Assembly (NCBI GenBank): GCA_003427395.1
Contig: BFEA01000387.1
Span: 494,809 to 518,839 of the forward strand
Reading direction: 5' to 3'
DNA from: Chara braunii
Taxonomy: Eukaryota > Streptophyta > Charophyceae > Charales > Characeae
Length of the DNA stretch: 24,031 nucleotides
The position numbers were made by a program, and so were the translations under genes. Below, one piece after another: positions 1-8,461 of the stretch. The notes below the pieces were generated by a model. The model made no database searches. It saw only the letters and a list, made by a program, of their open reading frames with translations, and was not told the origin of the DNA. Numbering within the stretch: position 1 is the first letter of the stretch; each line of letters begins with the position of its first letter.

Positions 1-78
<78 letters not shown>
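1..78. repeat. (CT)n microsatellite
   Basis: Uninterrupted CT dinucleotides run from the first base. The window ends in the complementary-type (AG)n tract, so both window edges sit in microsatellites, which often coincide with contig breaks in draft assemblies. On the + strand it could also act as a polypyrimidine tract for a 3' splice site just downstream. Confidence 0.97.
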
Positions 79-83
<5 letters not shown>

Positions 84-102
84 AAGGTACTAACCTGTGA
101 AG

Positions 103-156
103 ATGGCGCCATGCTGCAGGTACCTCGAAGGCGAAGCTGGAGCTATGGCGCTGCAG
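103..156 (+). CDS. Possible small coding exon before a consensus 5' splice site
   Basis: An ATG at 103 in good context (gaagATGGcg) opens an 18-codon frame reading MAPCCRYLEGEAGAMALQ, which runs directly into CTGCAG|GTAAGT, a near-perfect 5' splice site at 156/157. A CT-rich stretch ending in TAG at 198 could act as a 3' splice site; joining 156 to 199 keeps the frame open for about 22 further codons, but the implied 42-base intron is very short. The peptide resembles no family I recognise. The frame is short enough to arise by chance, and the splice site motif is the main support. Confidence 0.22.
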
Positions 157-218
157 GTAAGTCTCCCTGGCCTCCACCCAATCTCTCTCTCTCTCTAGTA
201 CTACTCTAGCTCTGAATG

Positions 219-288
219 GCGCCCAGCGCTGAAGACTACTGCTAACGCTACTAGCGCCCAGCGCTGAAGACTACTGCTAGCGCTACTA
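219..288. repeat. 35-bp tandem duplication
   Basis: The unit beginning GCGCCCAGCGCTGAAGACTA occurs at 219 and again at 254 with one visible difference (ctaAcgct versus ctaGcgct). AGCGCT inside it is palindromic. From 289 to about 600 there is GC-rich sequence with many CTGCAG and CCTGCAG words but no coding or RNA signal that I can support. Confidence 0.85.
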
Positions 289-605
289 CTACTCCTGCAG
301 CGCTCCTCCGGAGTGCTGCTGCCGAATCCTGAAGACTACCTCCTGCCTCCTGAACTGCATGTGAAGTGCCTGGGAAGTACCTAGGAACTACCTGCAGCCT
401 GCAGGGCGGGCCAGTCTTGTATAGTGCTGGCCCGTCCAGGAGGCTGCTCTTGCCAATGCCAAAAGGTGCCAGACCCTAGGGTTGAAGCTCAAACAAAGGT
501 TGTCTTGAAAATAGGCCAAAAATGGCCTGAGCTAAAACCCTGGTCTGGTGCCTGAGTTTCAGGGCAGGTTGATCTTATGAGGGCCTGAAAATGGCCCTCT
601 GTTTC

Positions 606-780
606 AGGCTGAAAAGACTCAGGGCCGGAAAGGCCCTGTTTTAGGCTGAAACGACACAGGGCCTGTAGGCCCTTGTTTTCAGGCTTTCAGGCTGAAACGA
701 CACAGGGCCTGTAGGGCCTTGTTTTCAGGCTTTCGGGCTGAAAACGACACGGGCCTGAAAATGGCCCGTGCAGCCTGTTG
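606..780. repeat. 46-bp tandem repeat rich in GGCCTG
   Basis: Units begin AGGCTGAAACGACACAGGGC at 643 and 689, and a diverged one begins GGGCTGAAAACGACAC at 735, giving an exact 46-base period. A shorter, older unit begins at 606, 37 bases before the next. Each unit contains self-complementary GGGCCTG/CAGGCCC words, so each can form a small hairpin. Related GGCCTGAAAATGGCC words start near 520, so the array probably grew from that flank. No gene is visible from 781 to 973. Confidence 0.85.
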
Positions 781-973
781 CAGGTGCAGCATGTAACAGT
801 AAGGCAAAGCAAAGTTCATACTGCCAACAAACATGATACTCAAGTGTGTTTCCATCAAAATGACTTGCAGCATAAAAAAGACTGCAACTGGTTAAGTATA
901 CATTATTCCGCGAGTGATGAGTTAACCCGGCCGGCGTACCCATATGCCCGAAAAATCCGTGTGACTGTCTGAT

Positions 974-989
974 AAAAAAAAAAAAAAAA
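974..989. repeat. Poly(A) run of 16
   Basis: A plain A homopolymer follows ctgat. It could be the tail of an old retroposed sequence on the + strand, but no body or target duplication was recognised upstream. Confidence 0.8.
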
Positions 990-1019
990 CACTCCTGAGT
1001 CCTGATGCCATAATATCTC

Positions 1020-1021
<2 letters not shown>

Positions 1022-1071
<50 letters not shown>

Positions 1072-1380
1072 CACACACACATGTACACCACCCATACCAA
1101 CACGTACCAAACACAATACACACACATACACAAACTCATGAATACACATATACATACACTTACACACACACTCATGCATACAAAAACACACATACGAATA
1201 CATACAAATACAAATACTTATACGTGGATAGATAGGCACAGTCACATCAACAAATGTATAACCACAAAACACACAGGACAGGCACCCAACCGACTCCAGG
1301 CATTGAATAAACCCCTGAACAACTCAACATACACGCACACACCCTCACTCCTTCCCATTCACCAAAATAGAGCTGTCCCA
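1022..1380. repeat. (CA)n microsatellite and degenerate CA-rich flank
   Basis: Near-perfect CA repeats span 1022-1081 with one CG interruption. They continue as a decayed ACA/CATA-rich tract to about 1380. The long frames on both strands here are low-complexity translations (runs of CV or TH) and are not genes. Confidence 0.93.
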
Positions 1381-1385
1381 TAAAC

Positions 1386-1900
1386 CGTGGCTACTCACTC
1401 ACCGAGTCAAATAAAAGCCCACAATACGCATAAAGCATAGCCCCCCCCCCCCGTTTCTTTTATATAAAACAAAACAAAACACCCCTAACCCCCAAAAAAA
1501 ACCAGGACTTTCCCTAGACTCCTTTCCCCCCCACCCAGAAGCCCACCTGTCACCCGCAGCCTCCCTCGCATCGGTACTGACCTCTCCTCCCCCCCACCCG
1601 CAACCTACAACCCAATTGCCCATACATCCACTACCCAGATACCCCCCCCCCAAAAAAACATGCACCCACACGTATGCCAAACACTACCACCATGGATCCC
1701 CTGCAAACACAAACCCCCTACCTCGCTACACCACACAACCTGCTCACACCTTCCCCCCGATTGCTTCCCCCACCTGCACATTCATGATCCCCCAACGCCC
1801 TTGAGCTTACCTGTTTCCAGCACTCCCCCACTACCCATCCACCCCACCCCTACCTTTCTCCCACTACTACTTATCTAGTCCACATACCAATTGGTTCCTC
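1386..1900. repeat. C-rich, G-poor low-complexity tract
   Basis: About 500 bases dominated by C, with A and T and very little G on the + strand, including C-runs at 1441-1452 and near 1584-1596 and 1642-1651. This strong strand asymmetry is not explained by a simple repeat unit. The open frames are proline/histidine/threonine-rich and look like by-products of composition. Confidence 0.7.
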
Positions 1901-2180
1901 ACTATCCTCAAGAGCAATAAGGATGATCCCACTGTTGGTACGACTATCCTCTACCCTCTACTTCACGCCTTCGCTGACTGTAAGCTACGGGATCACCTCC
2001 CCATAGCTATGCGCAGCCCTAAGGCCTCAACCAGTCTCTCTTCAGACTGTTACCACGTACCTACTCTATTGGTACTACGATTAACAGTCGGTGAGACGGC
2101 GATCGGTAGATACAGAACTCTCTTGGTCTGACACTGCGATTGCGAGCAGGATTCGTGTTACCTACTCCACAACGAGTAGT
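1901..2180. other. Unassigned sequence upstream of candidate exon
   Basis: Ordinary-complexity sequence with no repeat or RNA recognised. If the exon at 2181 is real, this would hold its 5' leader or promoter, but I see no clear TATA box. Confidence 0.4.
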
Positions 2181-2231
2181 ATGGCCACCATGGACGAGCA
2201 CAACATTGATGCTGACATCAACGAGCACATG
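2181..2231 (+). CDS. Candidate first coding exon, product unknown
   Basis: ATG at 2181 lies in a favourable context (gtagtATGGcc), with a second in-frame ATG nine bases on. The 17 codons read MATMDEHNIDADINEHM, an acidic non-repetitive peptide, and end exactly before GTGAGT, a standard eukaryotic 5' splice site (2232). A strong pyrimidine tract ending TACCCCAG lies at 2422-2452 and could be the matching 3' splice site, for a 221-base intron. In that splice the frame would stop after six codons, so the true acceptor may be elsewhere, or this is a relic. I do not recognise the product. Confidence 0.35.
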
Positions 2232-2539
2232 GTGAGTTCCTAGCTACTATGCTATCCTCCCATATGCTTTGCTCTCCCTACCCTTCTCTCACCCCCCCAC
2301 CGGGAGCCAAAGGACAATCACCCTGTGATGAGCCGCGACGGGCAGCGCTTTAGGGGATGCGCCACCCCTCCTTGGTTGGTCACTGCACCAACTTCTGATG
2401 GCTTCGCCATCAAAAGCTCCCCATCTCTTCTCTCTGTTCCCTCCTACCCCAGTCAATCGTTGTACATATGTGAATGCTTACAGGTGGCGATGGTATGACA
2501 TCAGTCAGTCTGATACACGAGCAACACGAAGTGGATGAT

Positions 2540-2587
2540 TTGCAGATGAGTGGAGCTCTATTCGGGTCACTATGGTTTATTTTATGG

Positions 2588-2626
<39 letters not shown>

Positions 2627-2637
2627 CACACACACAC

Positions 2638-2695
<58 letters not shown>
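2540..2695. repeat. CA/GA compound microsatellite, first copy
   Basis: A 45-base unique lead (starting ttgcagatgagtggagct) at 2540-2584 is followed by (CA)n to 2676 and (GA)n to 2695. The same lead and the same CA-then-GA order recur from 2734, directly after an adapter sequence, so this is probably one genomic locus represented twice. Confidence 0.9.
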
Positions 2696-2733
2696 CTGTC
2701 TCTTATACACATCTAGATGTGTATAAGAGACAG
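2696..2733. other. Nextera mate-pair junction adapter left in the assembly
   Basis: CTGTCTCTTATACACATCT (2696-2714) is followed at once by its reverse complement AGATGTGTATAAGAGACAG (2715-2733). These are two head-to-head Tn5 mosaic ends, which is exactly the 38-base circularisation junction of Nextera mate-pair libraries. It is laboratory sequence, not genome. Its translation gives the peptide THLDVYKRQ, a recognisable sign of this adapter in predicted proteins. The flanking duplication of a 45-base lead supports a chimeric read. Confidence 0.95.
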
Positions 2734-2915
<182 letters not shown>

Positions 2916-2973
2916 GTAGGGGAAGTTGGAGGGTGGGGGTGAGCTTAAGAGACAGGCATTGCTGAGGACTTAC

Positions 2974-3024
2974 CTGAATTCTTCGACTTCCCTTGACATC
3001 ACAGGCTTTTTCTAGCAATCGCTT
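2974..3024 (-). CDS. Possible minus-strand exon end with consensus 5' splice site
   Basis: On the minus strand the open frame reads KRLLEKACDVKGSRRIQ and meets TTCAG|GTAAGT at 2974/2973, a near-consensus 5' splice site. The charged peptide looks more like protein than noise, and the GA/CA microsatellite would fall in the intron. The upstream limit is unclear because an in-frame stop lies shortly before it; an AG near 3042 could be the acceptor. Product unknown. Confidence 0.2.
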
Positions 3025-3821
3025 CCAGTTTAGTATCTATATAAGTGGGGCCAACATGTTAATGCCACAGCTCAGAGACCACAGCGCAGCAAGCGAAGGT
3101 AGCTGTGAGACACAATCTAACATGAGCAACACTTTGGTGCATTTTTTCAGTCAGCAACCTATAGACTTTGTCAACCACATTTGCAGACCCTTTTTTTCCA
3201 GCAAGTTTGAAACAATGTTTGAATGAAAAACAACAGCATGCATGGAAGTCACCTGTTCACCTTTTGCTGAGAACCAATGTCTCTCTAAGTCCTGCCCACT
3301 CCGCAGAAGTGCGCAATGCGAGTCCCAAACATTGCAAAGCAAAGCCTTAGCTTCTCCGTGACATTGACCAGAGTTCGTCATCCAATTGGAAATAGAAATC
3401 TAAATTATCTAATCGATAAGCAAGCTTGGCAGTCTATCCTCCTTCCGAGAAGTAATCAATGCTTGCCAGGGGTTCCTTTGCCCACAGCGGAAGGAGGCGT
3501 GGGTTCAAGTGGTATTGTACTGTGCAATGAATTGCATTATTGCAGTCTGACAATTCTGCCCTTTTGATCTGATTGGCAGTGATTGCTGAGAATTCGGAGT
3601 CTGACTCTGTTTTGCTGTGTTTTTTCTAAGTGTGTATGTGGTCTGCTGCTAAGGTATGTATGCCGTGTGCTTGCCTGTGTTAACTCTGTTGGCCCTATTT
3701 GTGCCGCTGTGCCTCGGACAGGGACAAAGGAGTTGTAAGAGTATGGCCAGGGACAGGGCAGAAAGTTACCGGTAGGGACGTTTTGGGGATAGAGTAGCGG
3801 CCAGGGACATAAGTAGAATTT
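3025..3821. other. Unassigned sequence
   Basis: Mixed-complexity sequence without long coding-like frames, repeats or RNA genes that I can support. The reading frames present are short and overlap on both strands. Confidence 0.5.
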
Positions 3822-3831
3822 GTTAGAGGCC
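3822..3831. repeat. Target-site duplication, left copy (U6 insertion)
   Basis: GTTAGAGGCC immediately precedes the 5' end of the U6 copy and is repeated exactly at 3950-3959 after its A tail. It marks the insertion as retroposition. Confidence 0.88.
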
Positions 3832-3849
3832 GTCCTTCGGGACATCCGT

Positions 3850-3881
<32 letters not shown>

Positions 3882-3913
3882 GCAAGGATGACACGCATAA
3901 ATCGAGAAATGGT

Positions 3914-3949
<36 letters not shown>
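3832..3949 (+). pseudogene. U6 snRNA retropseudogene with poly(A) tail
   Basis: U6 is the catalytic-core RNA of the spliceosome, normally made by Pol III in plants. The copy starts GTCCTTCGGGACATCCG and continues AAAATTGGAACGATACAGAG, keeping the ACAGAGA box, then the plant-type 3' end AATCGAGAAATGGTCTAAATTT to 3921. It lacks about nine bases (the GCCCCUGCG part) after TTAGCATG, which removes part of the internal stem-loop, so it cannot be a working U6. A 28-A tail (3922-3949) follows, and a 10-bp direct repeat brackets body plus tail. A true gene would end in T residues and have no A tail. The low divergence elsewhere and perfect flanking repeat suggest a fairly recent insertion. Confidence 0.93.
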
Positions 3950-3952
<3 letters not shown>

Positions 3953-3959
3953 AGAGGCC
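3950..3959. repeat. Target-site duplication, right copy (U6 insertion)
   Basis: GTTAGAGGCC follows the A tail directly and matches 3822-3831 with no mismatch. Confidence 0.88.
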
Positions 3960-4394
3960 TGGTAGGGATTTCGCAGCAAGTCCGTTGGGCCTGGAAGAGT
4001 CCAGTAGATGCCCGGTAGGTATGATGATGGTTCAAGGCCTGAATGTAGGCTGGCAGAAGTCTAGATTCAGTGTCTGTAGGTAGATACCAGTGTGCAATAA
4101 TGTGCCCCAAAAGCAGGATCACCCGGTAGGCCTAGTGCAGACAAGGGAGGGAGGCCAGGCAGAGGCAGGTAGCACCTGCCCAAGAGGTACTGGACGCCGG
4201 GCGGCCAAAGTATATTATTCAGTGCAAAGAGTAGAGTGGATCGCTCTTTTCATTCTCCAAGCAGTCATACTGCTGCTTTGGCCAGAGGGAGAGGTTGGAG
4301 GAGCTCCTGGAGGTGAAGGTGGAGCTTGAGGGTGAACGAGAAGACCTCCATGGCTATGGACGTGTAGTAGGGAGAGAGAGAAGCCCTAGGGGCT
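3960..4394. other. Unassigned, purine-rich toward its end
   Basis: No gene or repeat family recognised. From about 4280 the + strand is rich in GGAG and GAGAG, perhaps the flank of the frame beginning at 4395. Confidence 0.4.
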
Positions 4395-4643
4395 ATGGAG
4401 GTAGAGGGAGAAAACCTTCCAGCCAGGCTATATGGTGATGGAGAGAGGTTGAACGAGGAAGAACGAGGTGGGAACTGGCAAGGAGACTTACCTTTGGCTA
4501 TGGTGGACTACAACTTCACCTTCCTAGTTGGTGCTGCATCAAGAAGGCCCTTGGCGTTGCGGTTGGGCATGGACTTCATCCAGAGAACAGACATGGCAGT
4601 AGCAGAGAGGAGAGGGCATGAGAGAGGTCGCGGTGTCCTTTGA
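4395..4643 (+). pseudogene. Possible retrotransposon protease fragment
   Basis: An 82-codon open frame contains FTFLVGAASRRPLALRLGMD followed by FIQRTDMAV near its C-terminal half. LGMDFI resembles the conserved LGxDFL strand found near the end of Ty3/gypsy-type aspartyl proteases, and the spacing from the FxV strand is plausible. The catalytic DTGA-type motif is not visible upstream, so this would be a fragment at best. On the minus strand, a CCAAAG|GTAAGT splice-like motif at 4491-4486 offers a competing explanation. The first part of the frame is charged and GAG-codon rich. I am not confident it is real. Confidence 0.25.
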
Positions 4644-4935
4644 ACATCCGAGGTAGCTCAGGATGTACTGCCTTAGCTAGTCATACCAAGTAGAGGAGAA
4701 AGTGGCAGACTGCGGCGAAACAGCCTGTTCGGGAAGGCATAGGTGGGATGCTTACACAAAACGAAGTAAAGACACATGACAAACTGTGAGTCTGAAAACT
4801 TACCTCACAACCTCACACACGAAAAAATGGACACTGTGCGTTCAAACCCGCGCATTTCGAAACTCAATTTTTTGTGTCCACACACATTGCTCACTCTCCA
4901 CCATAGCCAAATCTCTCCCCACTGGAAACGACAAC
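4644..4935. other. Unassigned sequence
   Basis: No supported feature. A CTGTTCGGGAAGGC word near 4725 resembles the MITE end described at 5731 but lacks a partner arm. Confidence 0.4.
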
Positions 4936-5113
4936 GCAGCATCCTCCTACCGGTTTCATCCGCCAACATATGGAATCTTCAGGGAGGTGTACTCGAAGAG
5001 TACTTCTGTCGCAAAAGAGACCTATGCAGCATCCTCCTACCGGTTCATCGGCCTACATACGGGATCTCCAGGGAGGTGTATTTGAGGAGTACTTCTGTCA
5101 CAAAAGAGACCTT
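4936..5113. repeat. 90-bp tandem duplication
   Basis: Unit 1 (4936-5025) and unit 2 (5026-5113) both run from gcagcatcctcctaccggtt to caaaagagacct, with scattered substitutions and a one-base difference (ggtttcatc versus ggttcatc). The shared segment stays open in two + frames, but the one-base change shifts the frame between units, arguing against selection on a protein. Confidence 0.88.
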
Positions 5114-5389
5114 CCGCCTCGTCTCTTGACACTATATGCCCTACGGATACCATGCATGTGGTCACATACCGTTCTTCCGTAGCTACCCATATGGGGATCC
5201 CGAGAACGTCTATGTACTACAGTTTCCTGCATCAAAAATTAAAACCGAACACTGAAAGGCTGTTGCCTCAGATGTACCTAGAACAGAAAAAGCAAACGGT
5301 GCCGAAAAAGAAAGTACGGGACAAAATGTCAGAGCAACACACGTGTGCAACAAGGAACGATATAAAATAAAAACGAAATCCGCACGGAA
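5114..5389. other. Unassigned sequence
   Basis: No supported feature; a lysine-rich short frame at 5152-5370 has no recognisable domain. Confidence 0.4.
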
Positions 5390-5394
5390 GATCC

Positions 5395-5530
5395 GGCTGT
5401 GCTGGCGGCATTTCCCCTGACCCTGTTGTCAGGGTGTCAGATCATTAGCCGTGGGCAGTTCTGCCAGACCGTGAGTTCGAGCCCTGCTGCTTTCGTCTTA
5501 GCAGGGTCTGGAGACCTGCACCGAATATTT
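5395..5530 (+). mobile_element. tRNA-like SINE relic
   Basis: GTGAGTTCGAGCCCTG at about 5470-5485 matches a Pol III B box (GTTCGANNC), and TTAGCCGTGGG about 25 bases upstream is a weak A box. Between them GGGCAGTTCTGCC can form an anticodon-like arm. This is how tRNA-derived SINE heads look after decay. No A tail or flanking duplication was found, and the spacing is short, so the call is tentative. Confidence 0.35.
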
Positions 5531-5727
5531 GTACTGTCTCGTCCCCCATAACCTTGGCCAATTTGGCCAAAAAGGCAGCGAGAGAGGGGGGGAGTGAGCT
5601 AAAGAGAGCTCTTTAAGTATGGTAGCAAGGGGAATCAATGAATCATTCTTACATCATTTATTTTTTTTATTTTTTAACTACGCTATATTCTTCTCTTATA
5701 TAACCTCCCACGTCCAGTTTCCAACAT
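5531..5727. other. Unassigned, partly AT-rich
   Basis: Contains a T-rich tract near 5658-5675 and no gene signal. Confidence 0.4.
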
Positions 5728-5832
5728 TTGTTCTCCTGAATACAACGTACGGTCATTATAGCTGTATATAGACTGAAAGATACCCCAAATACAGCTATAA
5801 TGACCGTACGTTGTATTCGGGGGAAGAAGCTA
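5728..5832. mobile_element. Foldback MITE, copy A
   Basis: Arms at about 5731-5767 and 5789-5825 are inverted copies: the 30 bases from GAATACAACGTACGGTCATT onward are perfectly complementary. The 21-base spacer carries GACTGAAAGATACCCCAA. Copies at 18143 and 7931 share spacer wording and architecture. It carries no coding capacity, as expected for a miniature inverted-repeat element moved by a transposase encoded elsewhere. The outer left end (ttctcctg) has decayed relative to the right end (cgggggaagaag). Confidence 0.88.
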
Positions 5833-6046
5833 GCATGCCATATCTATGCACCTAAGCTGGAGTGTTGTAAGAGTTATGCGTTGGCACCGACCTCCTCCTG
5901 CGCCCAAGCGCCGGTGCATTCCTAACCCTTAGCTAGGGTTGGCCTGCTCAAGAGCCCACTGCCAAGACCAATGAAGGGGGGGCAAGCTGTCTCTCTCCAC
6001 ATGTGAACCCAGAGCATACCTCAGGAGAGGAGGGAGAGACCACCAC
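5833..6046. other. Unassigned sequence
   Basis: No gene or repeat recognised apart from a short G-run near 5975-5981. Confidence 0.4.
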
Positions 6047-6090
6047 CTTCTTCTTCTTCTTCTTCTTCTTCTTCTTCTTCTTCTTCTTCT
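6047..6090. repeat. (TTC)n microsatellite
   Basis: About 14 TTC triplets. The minus-strand frame through it encodes poly-Glu and is a by-product of the repeat. Confidence 0.96.
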
Positions 6091-6599
6091 CCATCCATCT
6101 TCCCTCCTTGACTCATTCTTCTTCTATTTGAGCTGCAGTGAAAGAATTGTCTCACATTCAAGTTTTGCATCATGAAGTGAGCAGGACCATAGAAACTAGT
6201 AAACCCCAGTCCGTCCGAGCCTCCTTTTCCAGATGCGCTCTGCTCCCCGACCAAAAAGAAGACGAACCGCTGTGGACACGGCATTGCCAGGCACCGCCAG
6301 CCTTTTCTGTGTCGTAGGCCTGACCCGCGATATTGCAGCAGGTGAACCGCCACATCGACACAAGATAGCTGAGAGACAGACTGGAGGTTTGACTATGACT
6401 TGCCAGTGGCACTGACGATCCCTGGACTACAGAAAGGAGCCAGGACCAAGAGGCCCAAAATTAAATGAAAGAAAGAAAAAAAGATGACAGGTATGAAGCA
6501 AAGAGTTATCGGCAGCAGGATGGTCCTCGTGAATAATGCCATATAACATGAATCGATGCAGTCCATGTGGCTGGTGGTTGACAATACTACACAAATGTA
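6091..6599. other. Unassigned sequence
   Basis: Several overlapping short frames on both strands, none with a recognisable domain or codon bias that I can judge. Confidence 0.4.
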
Positions 6600-6660
6600 A
6601 CTCTTGATGAACAGATCATGAGTTCAAGTCCTGAAAGAATCAACCCAGCATTACATGTGC
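6600..6660 (+). mobile_element. Short tRNA-like (SINE) fragment
   Basis: TGATGAACAGATCATGAGTT followed by CAAGTCCTG resembles the B-box half of a tRNA-derived SINE. A very similar block (GTTGATAAGTTGGTCATGAG then CTCAAATCCTG) lies at about 13513-13545, so this may be a dispersed family rather than chance. Confidence 0.35.
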
Positions 6661-6792
6661 ATTTCTTCTGAGTTAATCAGTGAATATCTTATCTTGGATT
6701 CTTCAAACAAGCATTCACAGTAACTTCATATCACTTCCTAGGCTGATATATCAATCCCTAATGATCCTGTCAGTACTAGATAAGAGACGACG

Positions 6793-6836
6793 ACCGCCTT
6801 CCCCCGAACACAACACCCCCTCATTATGAATGTATA
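6793..6836. mobile_element. Half MITE, copy E (single arm)
   Basis: CCGCCTTCCCCCGAACACAA followed by caccccctcattatgaatgt matches the left arm of the MITE at 16559 (GAACACAATGCACCCCCTTT). No complementary arm was found downstream, so this looks like a truncated or half-deleted copy. Confidence 0.6.
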
Positions 6837-7007
6837 CAAGGCAGATTTCCTGCGCGATACAGTCAATGCGTTGAGTTCAAGGGGAAACAGTCAATGCGTT
6901 GTTTCCAAACACATGTGTCATGAGATCATGGCATCGTCATGCCAAAATCGAGAGTTGAACCGTCATCATTTGGGGCTCAATCGTTTCGCCTTTCATTTTG
7001 GTATCTG

Positions 7008-7085
7008 TGCTATATCTATACTGTATAGAAGTATTTATACTGTATAGTAAAGATATAGTATAGTTACTTCTATTTAGTATAAGAT
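7008..7085. repeat. AT-rich inverted repeat cluster
   Basis: TATCTATACTGTATAG, TTATACTGTATAG and GATATAGTATAG are overlapping direct and inverted versions of one word, so this tract could extrude as a cruciform. No family recognised. Confidence 0.6.
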
Positions 7086-7324
7086 ATATTCCTCTGACAA
7101 AAGGTGAACCGCAGTCAGTACAGAGGTAAGACCCATACAGCTGTACTGAAGCCAGGTAACGACCCCAGCCCAGTATATATTTTGGTGGCAAAAAAAAGGA
7201 CAAAGCTGCAGGGATAGTTAACCTCAAGGTCCTCAACCCTAAGTGGCTGTCGCTGTGAAATAGAAGGTTAGTGGTTAGTGGTTCCAAAGGCCATACAATG
7301 GCAAACATAGATGCATGCCGAGAG

Positions 7325-7431
7325 ATGGTTAATGGAAGCTCCAAAAAATTCGGGGGTTTTCAAGGGAAATATGGCAGTTTCGGCTGTTTCGGTGAAAAAT
7401 TCGCCAAAAATGACACCACCTATTAACCATT
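7325..7431. repeat. Possible small inverted-repeat element
   Basis: ATGGTTAAT at 7325-7333 is inverted as ATTAACCAT at 7423-7431, with AATTCGGG and CGAATTTTT-type words just inside. Arms are short and imperfect, so this may be a decayed foldback element or coincidence. Confidence 0.3.
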
Positions 7432-7930
7432 ACCGTCCATGCCCCTCCTGAAGTATTGGCGGAGCAGTGTCACAGTCGTCTCTGCAGCAGAATCACACAG
7501 GCTTTAGAGCCAAGGCCTCACTCATGCTATGTTCATGGCATCGAAGCACGGACCTGACCAGCAGTATGACCAGGTTCATGTTTTCCAAGCCCGACCGTAG
7601 CACCAGTGGTGCCTGGCCCTTAGTGACCTAGCTTTTGTGAATGCTGTCATGTTTGCTACACACGACTCCACAAAAAGAAAGCATGACTGTGCCAGACTGT
7701 TTTTCACAGCACTTTCACAGACTCATAAGGAGGTTGCACCCCGACAGTTTGCCGAGGATGCATTTCACTGACTGATTGATAAGCACTCACCATCATGTCG
7801 CCCCGAGTTAGCGACTACCCATCCCTGAGAGAGAGAAAAGGGGTCGACTTTAGTCACACCAACCCTGCAATCCTAGTAGACTGCACATCCAAGCCCGTGA
7901 CAAGAATGGCAGTAAGTCGGAGAAAAACTG
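7432..7930. other. Unassigned sequence
   Basis: No supported gene, RNA or repeat. Confidence 0.4.
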
Positions 7931-8035
7931 CCTTCTTCACCCGAATAGAACGCCCGATCATTATGGCTGCACCTGGACTGAAAGTTGCCTCAAATACGGC
8001 TTTCATGACCGGGCGTTCTATTGGGGTGAAGACGG
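7931..8035. mobile_element. Foldback MITE, copy C (variant arms)
   Basis: Left arm CACCCGAATAGAACGCCCGA and right arm GGGCGTTCTATTGGGGTG are near-perfect inverted copies, ending CCTTCTTC / GAAGACGG. The spacer GGACTGAAAGTTGCCTCAAAT has the same layout as copy A (AGACTGAAAGATACCCCAAAT), so it is the same family, but the arms read GAACGCCC where copy A has CAACGTAC. TA follows on the right; the left flank has TG, likely a decayed TA. Confidence 0.85.
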
Positions 8036-8185
8036 TAGTCTGTCACAGCCATAAACCCCACCCTCAGCCATGAGTGTCTGTGGTGACGCGGTATCTTCTT
8101 CGAAGCCCTATTGCCCAGTGTCGCTGAGCGAGTCCCACCTGACAGTAGTCATTGGCACCAGGGACAAGGTCCCAGTTACCCAGAC

Positions 8186-8461
8186 CCTTCGTTCTTGGCC
8201 ATCAATCTCCATGATCTACAGTCAGAAATGGAAGATACAAGTAAGTGGGATCTAGCCGCAGCAATGACAAATCAAGTTTAATAAACAGATTTTGATGGCG
8301 GGAACTCGAGAAGCGATCGTGCCAGGTTCTTTGTTACTAGCCATCGATATTTGTAATCCCTGGTCAGAAATTAAGAATATGGGTCAAGTGGGATTTGGCC
8401 CTGGCCGTGAGGGAGCGTTAAACACTAGTAAATAATCAAACAGATTTTGAATTTTTGATGG
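8186..8461. repeat. Degenerate direct repeat, about 112-139 bp units
   Basis: Unit 1 (about 8186-8298) and unit 2 (about 8325-8461) share in order gcCATCaatctcc-type sequence, GTCAGAAAT, CAAGTGGGAT, and AACAGATTTTGATGG or its split form. Unit 2 also holds GCCGTGAGGGAGCGTTAAAC, which is shortened in unit 1. This looks like an old tandem or nested insertion of an unrecognised dispersed repeat. Confidence 0.6.

Noticed and set aside
2951-2957. Second Tn5 end (aagagacag at about 2947-2955)
   Set aside because: Only nine bases match the mosaic end; likely chance.
5470-5490. Intact tRNA gene
   Set aside because: A B box is present, but acceptor and T stems do not pair properly and A-B spacing is too short.
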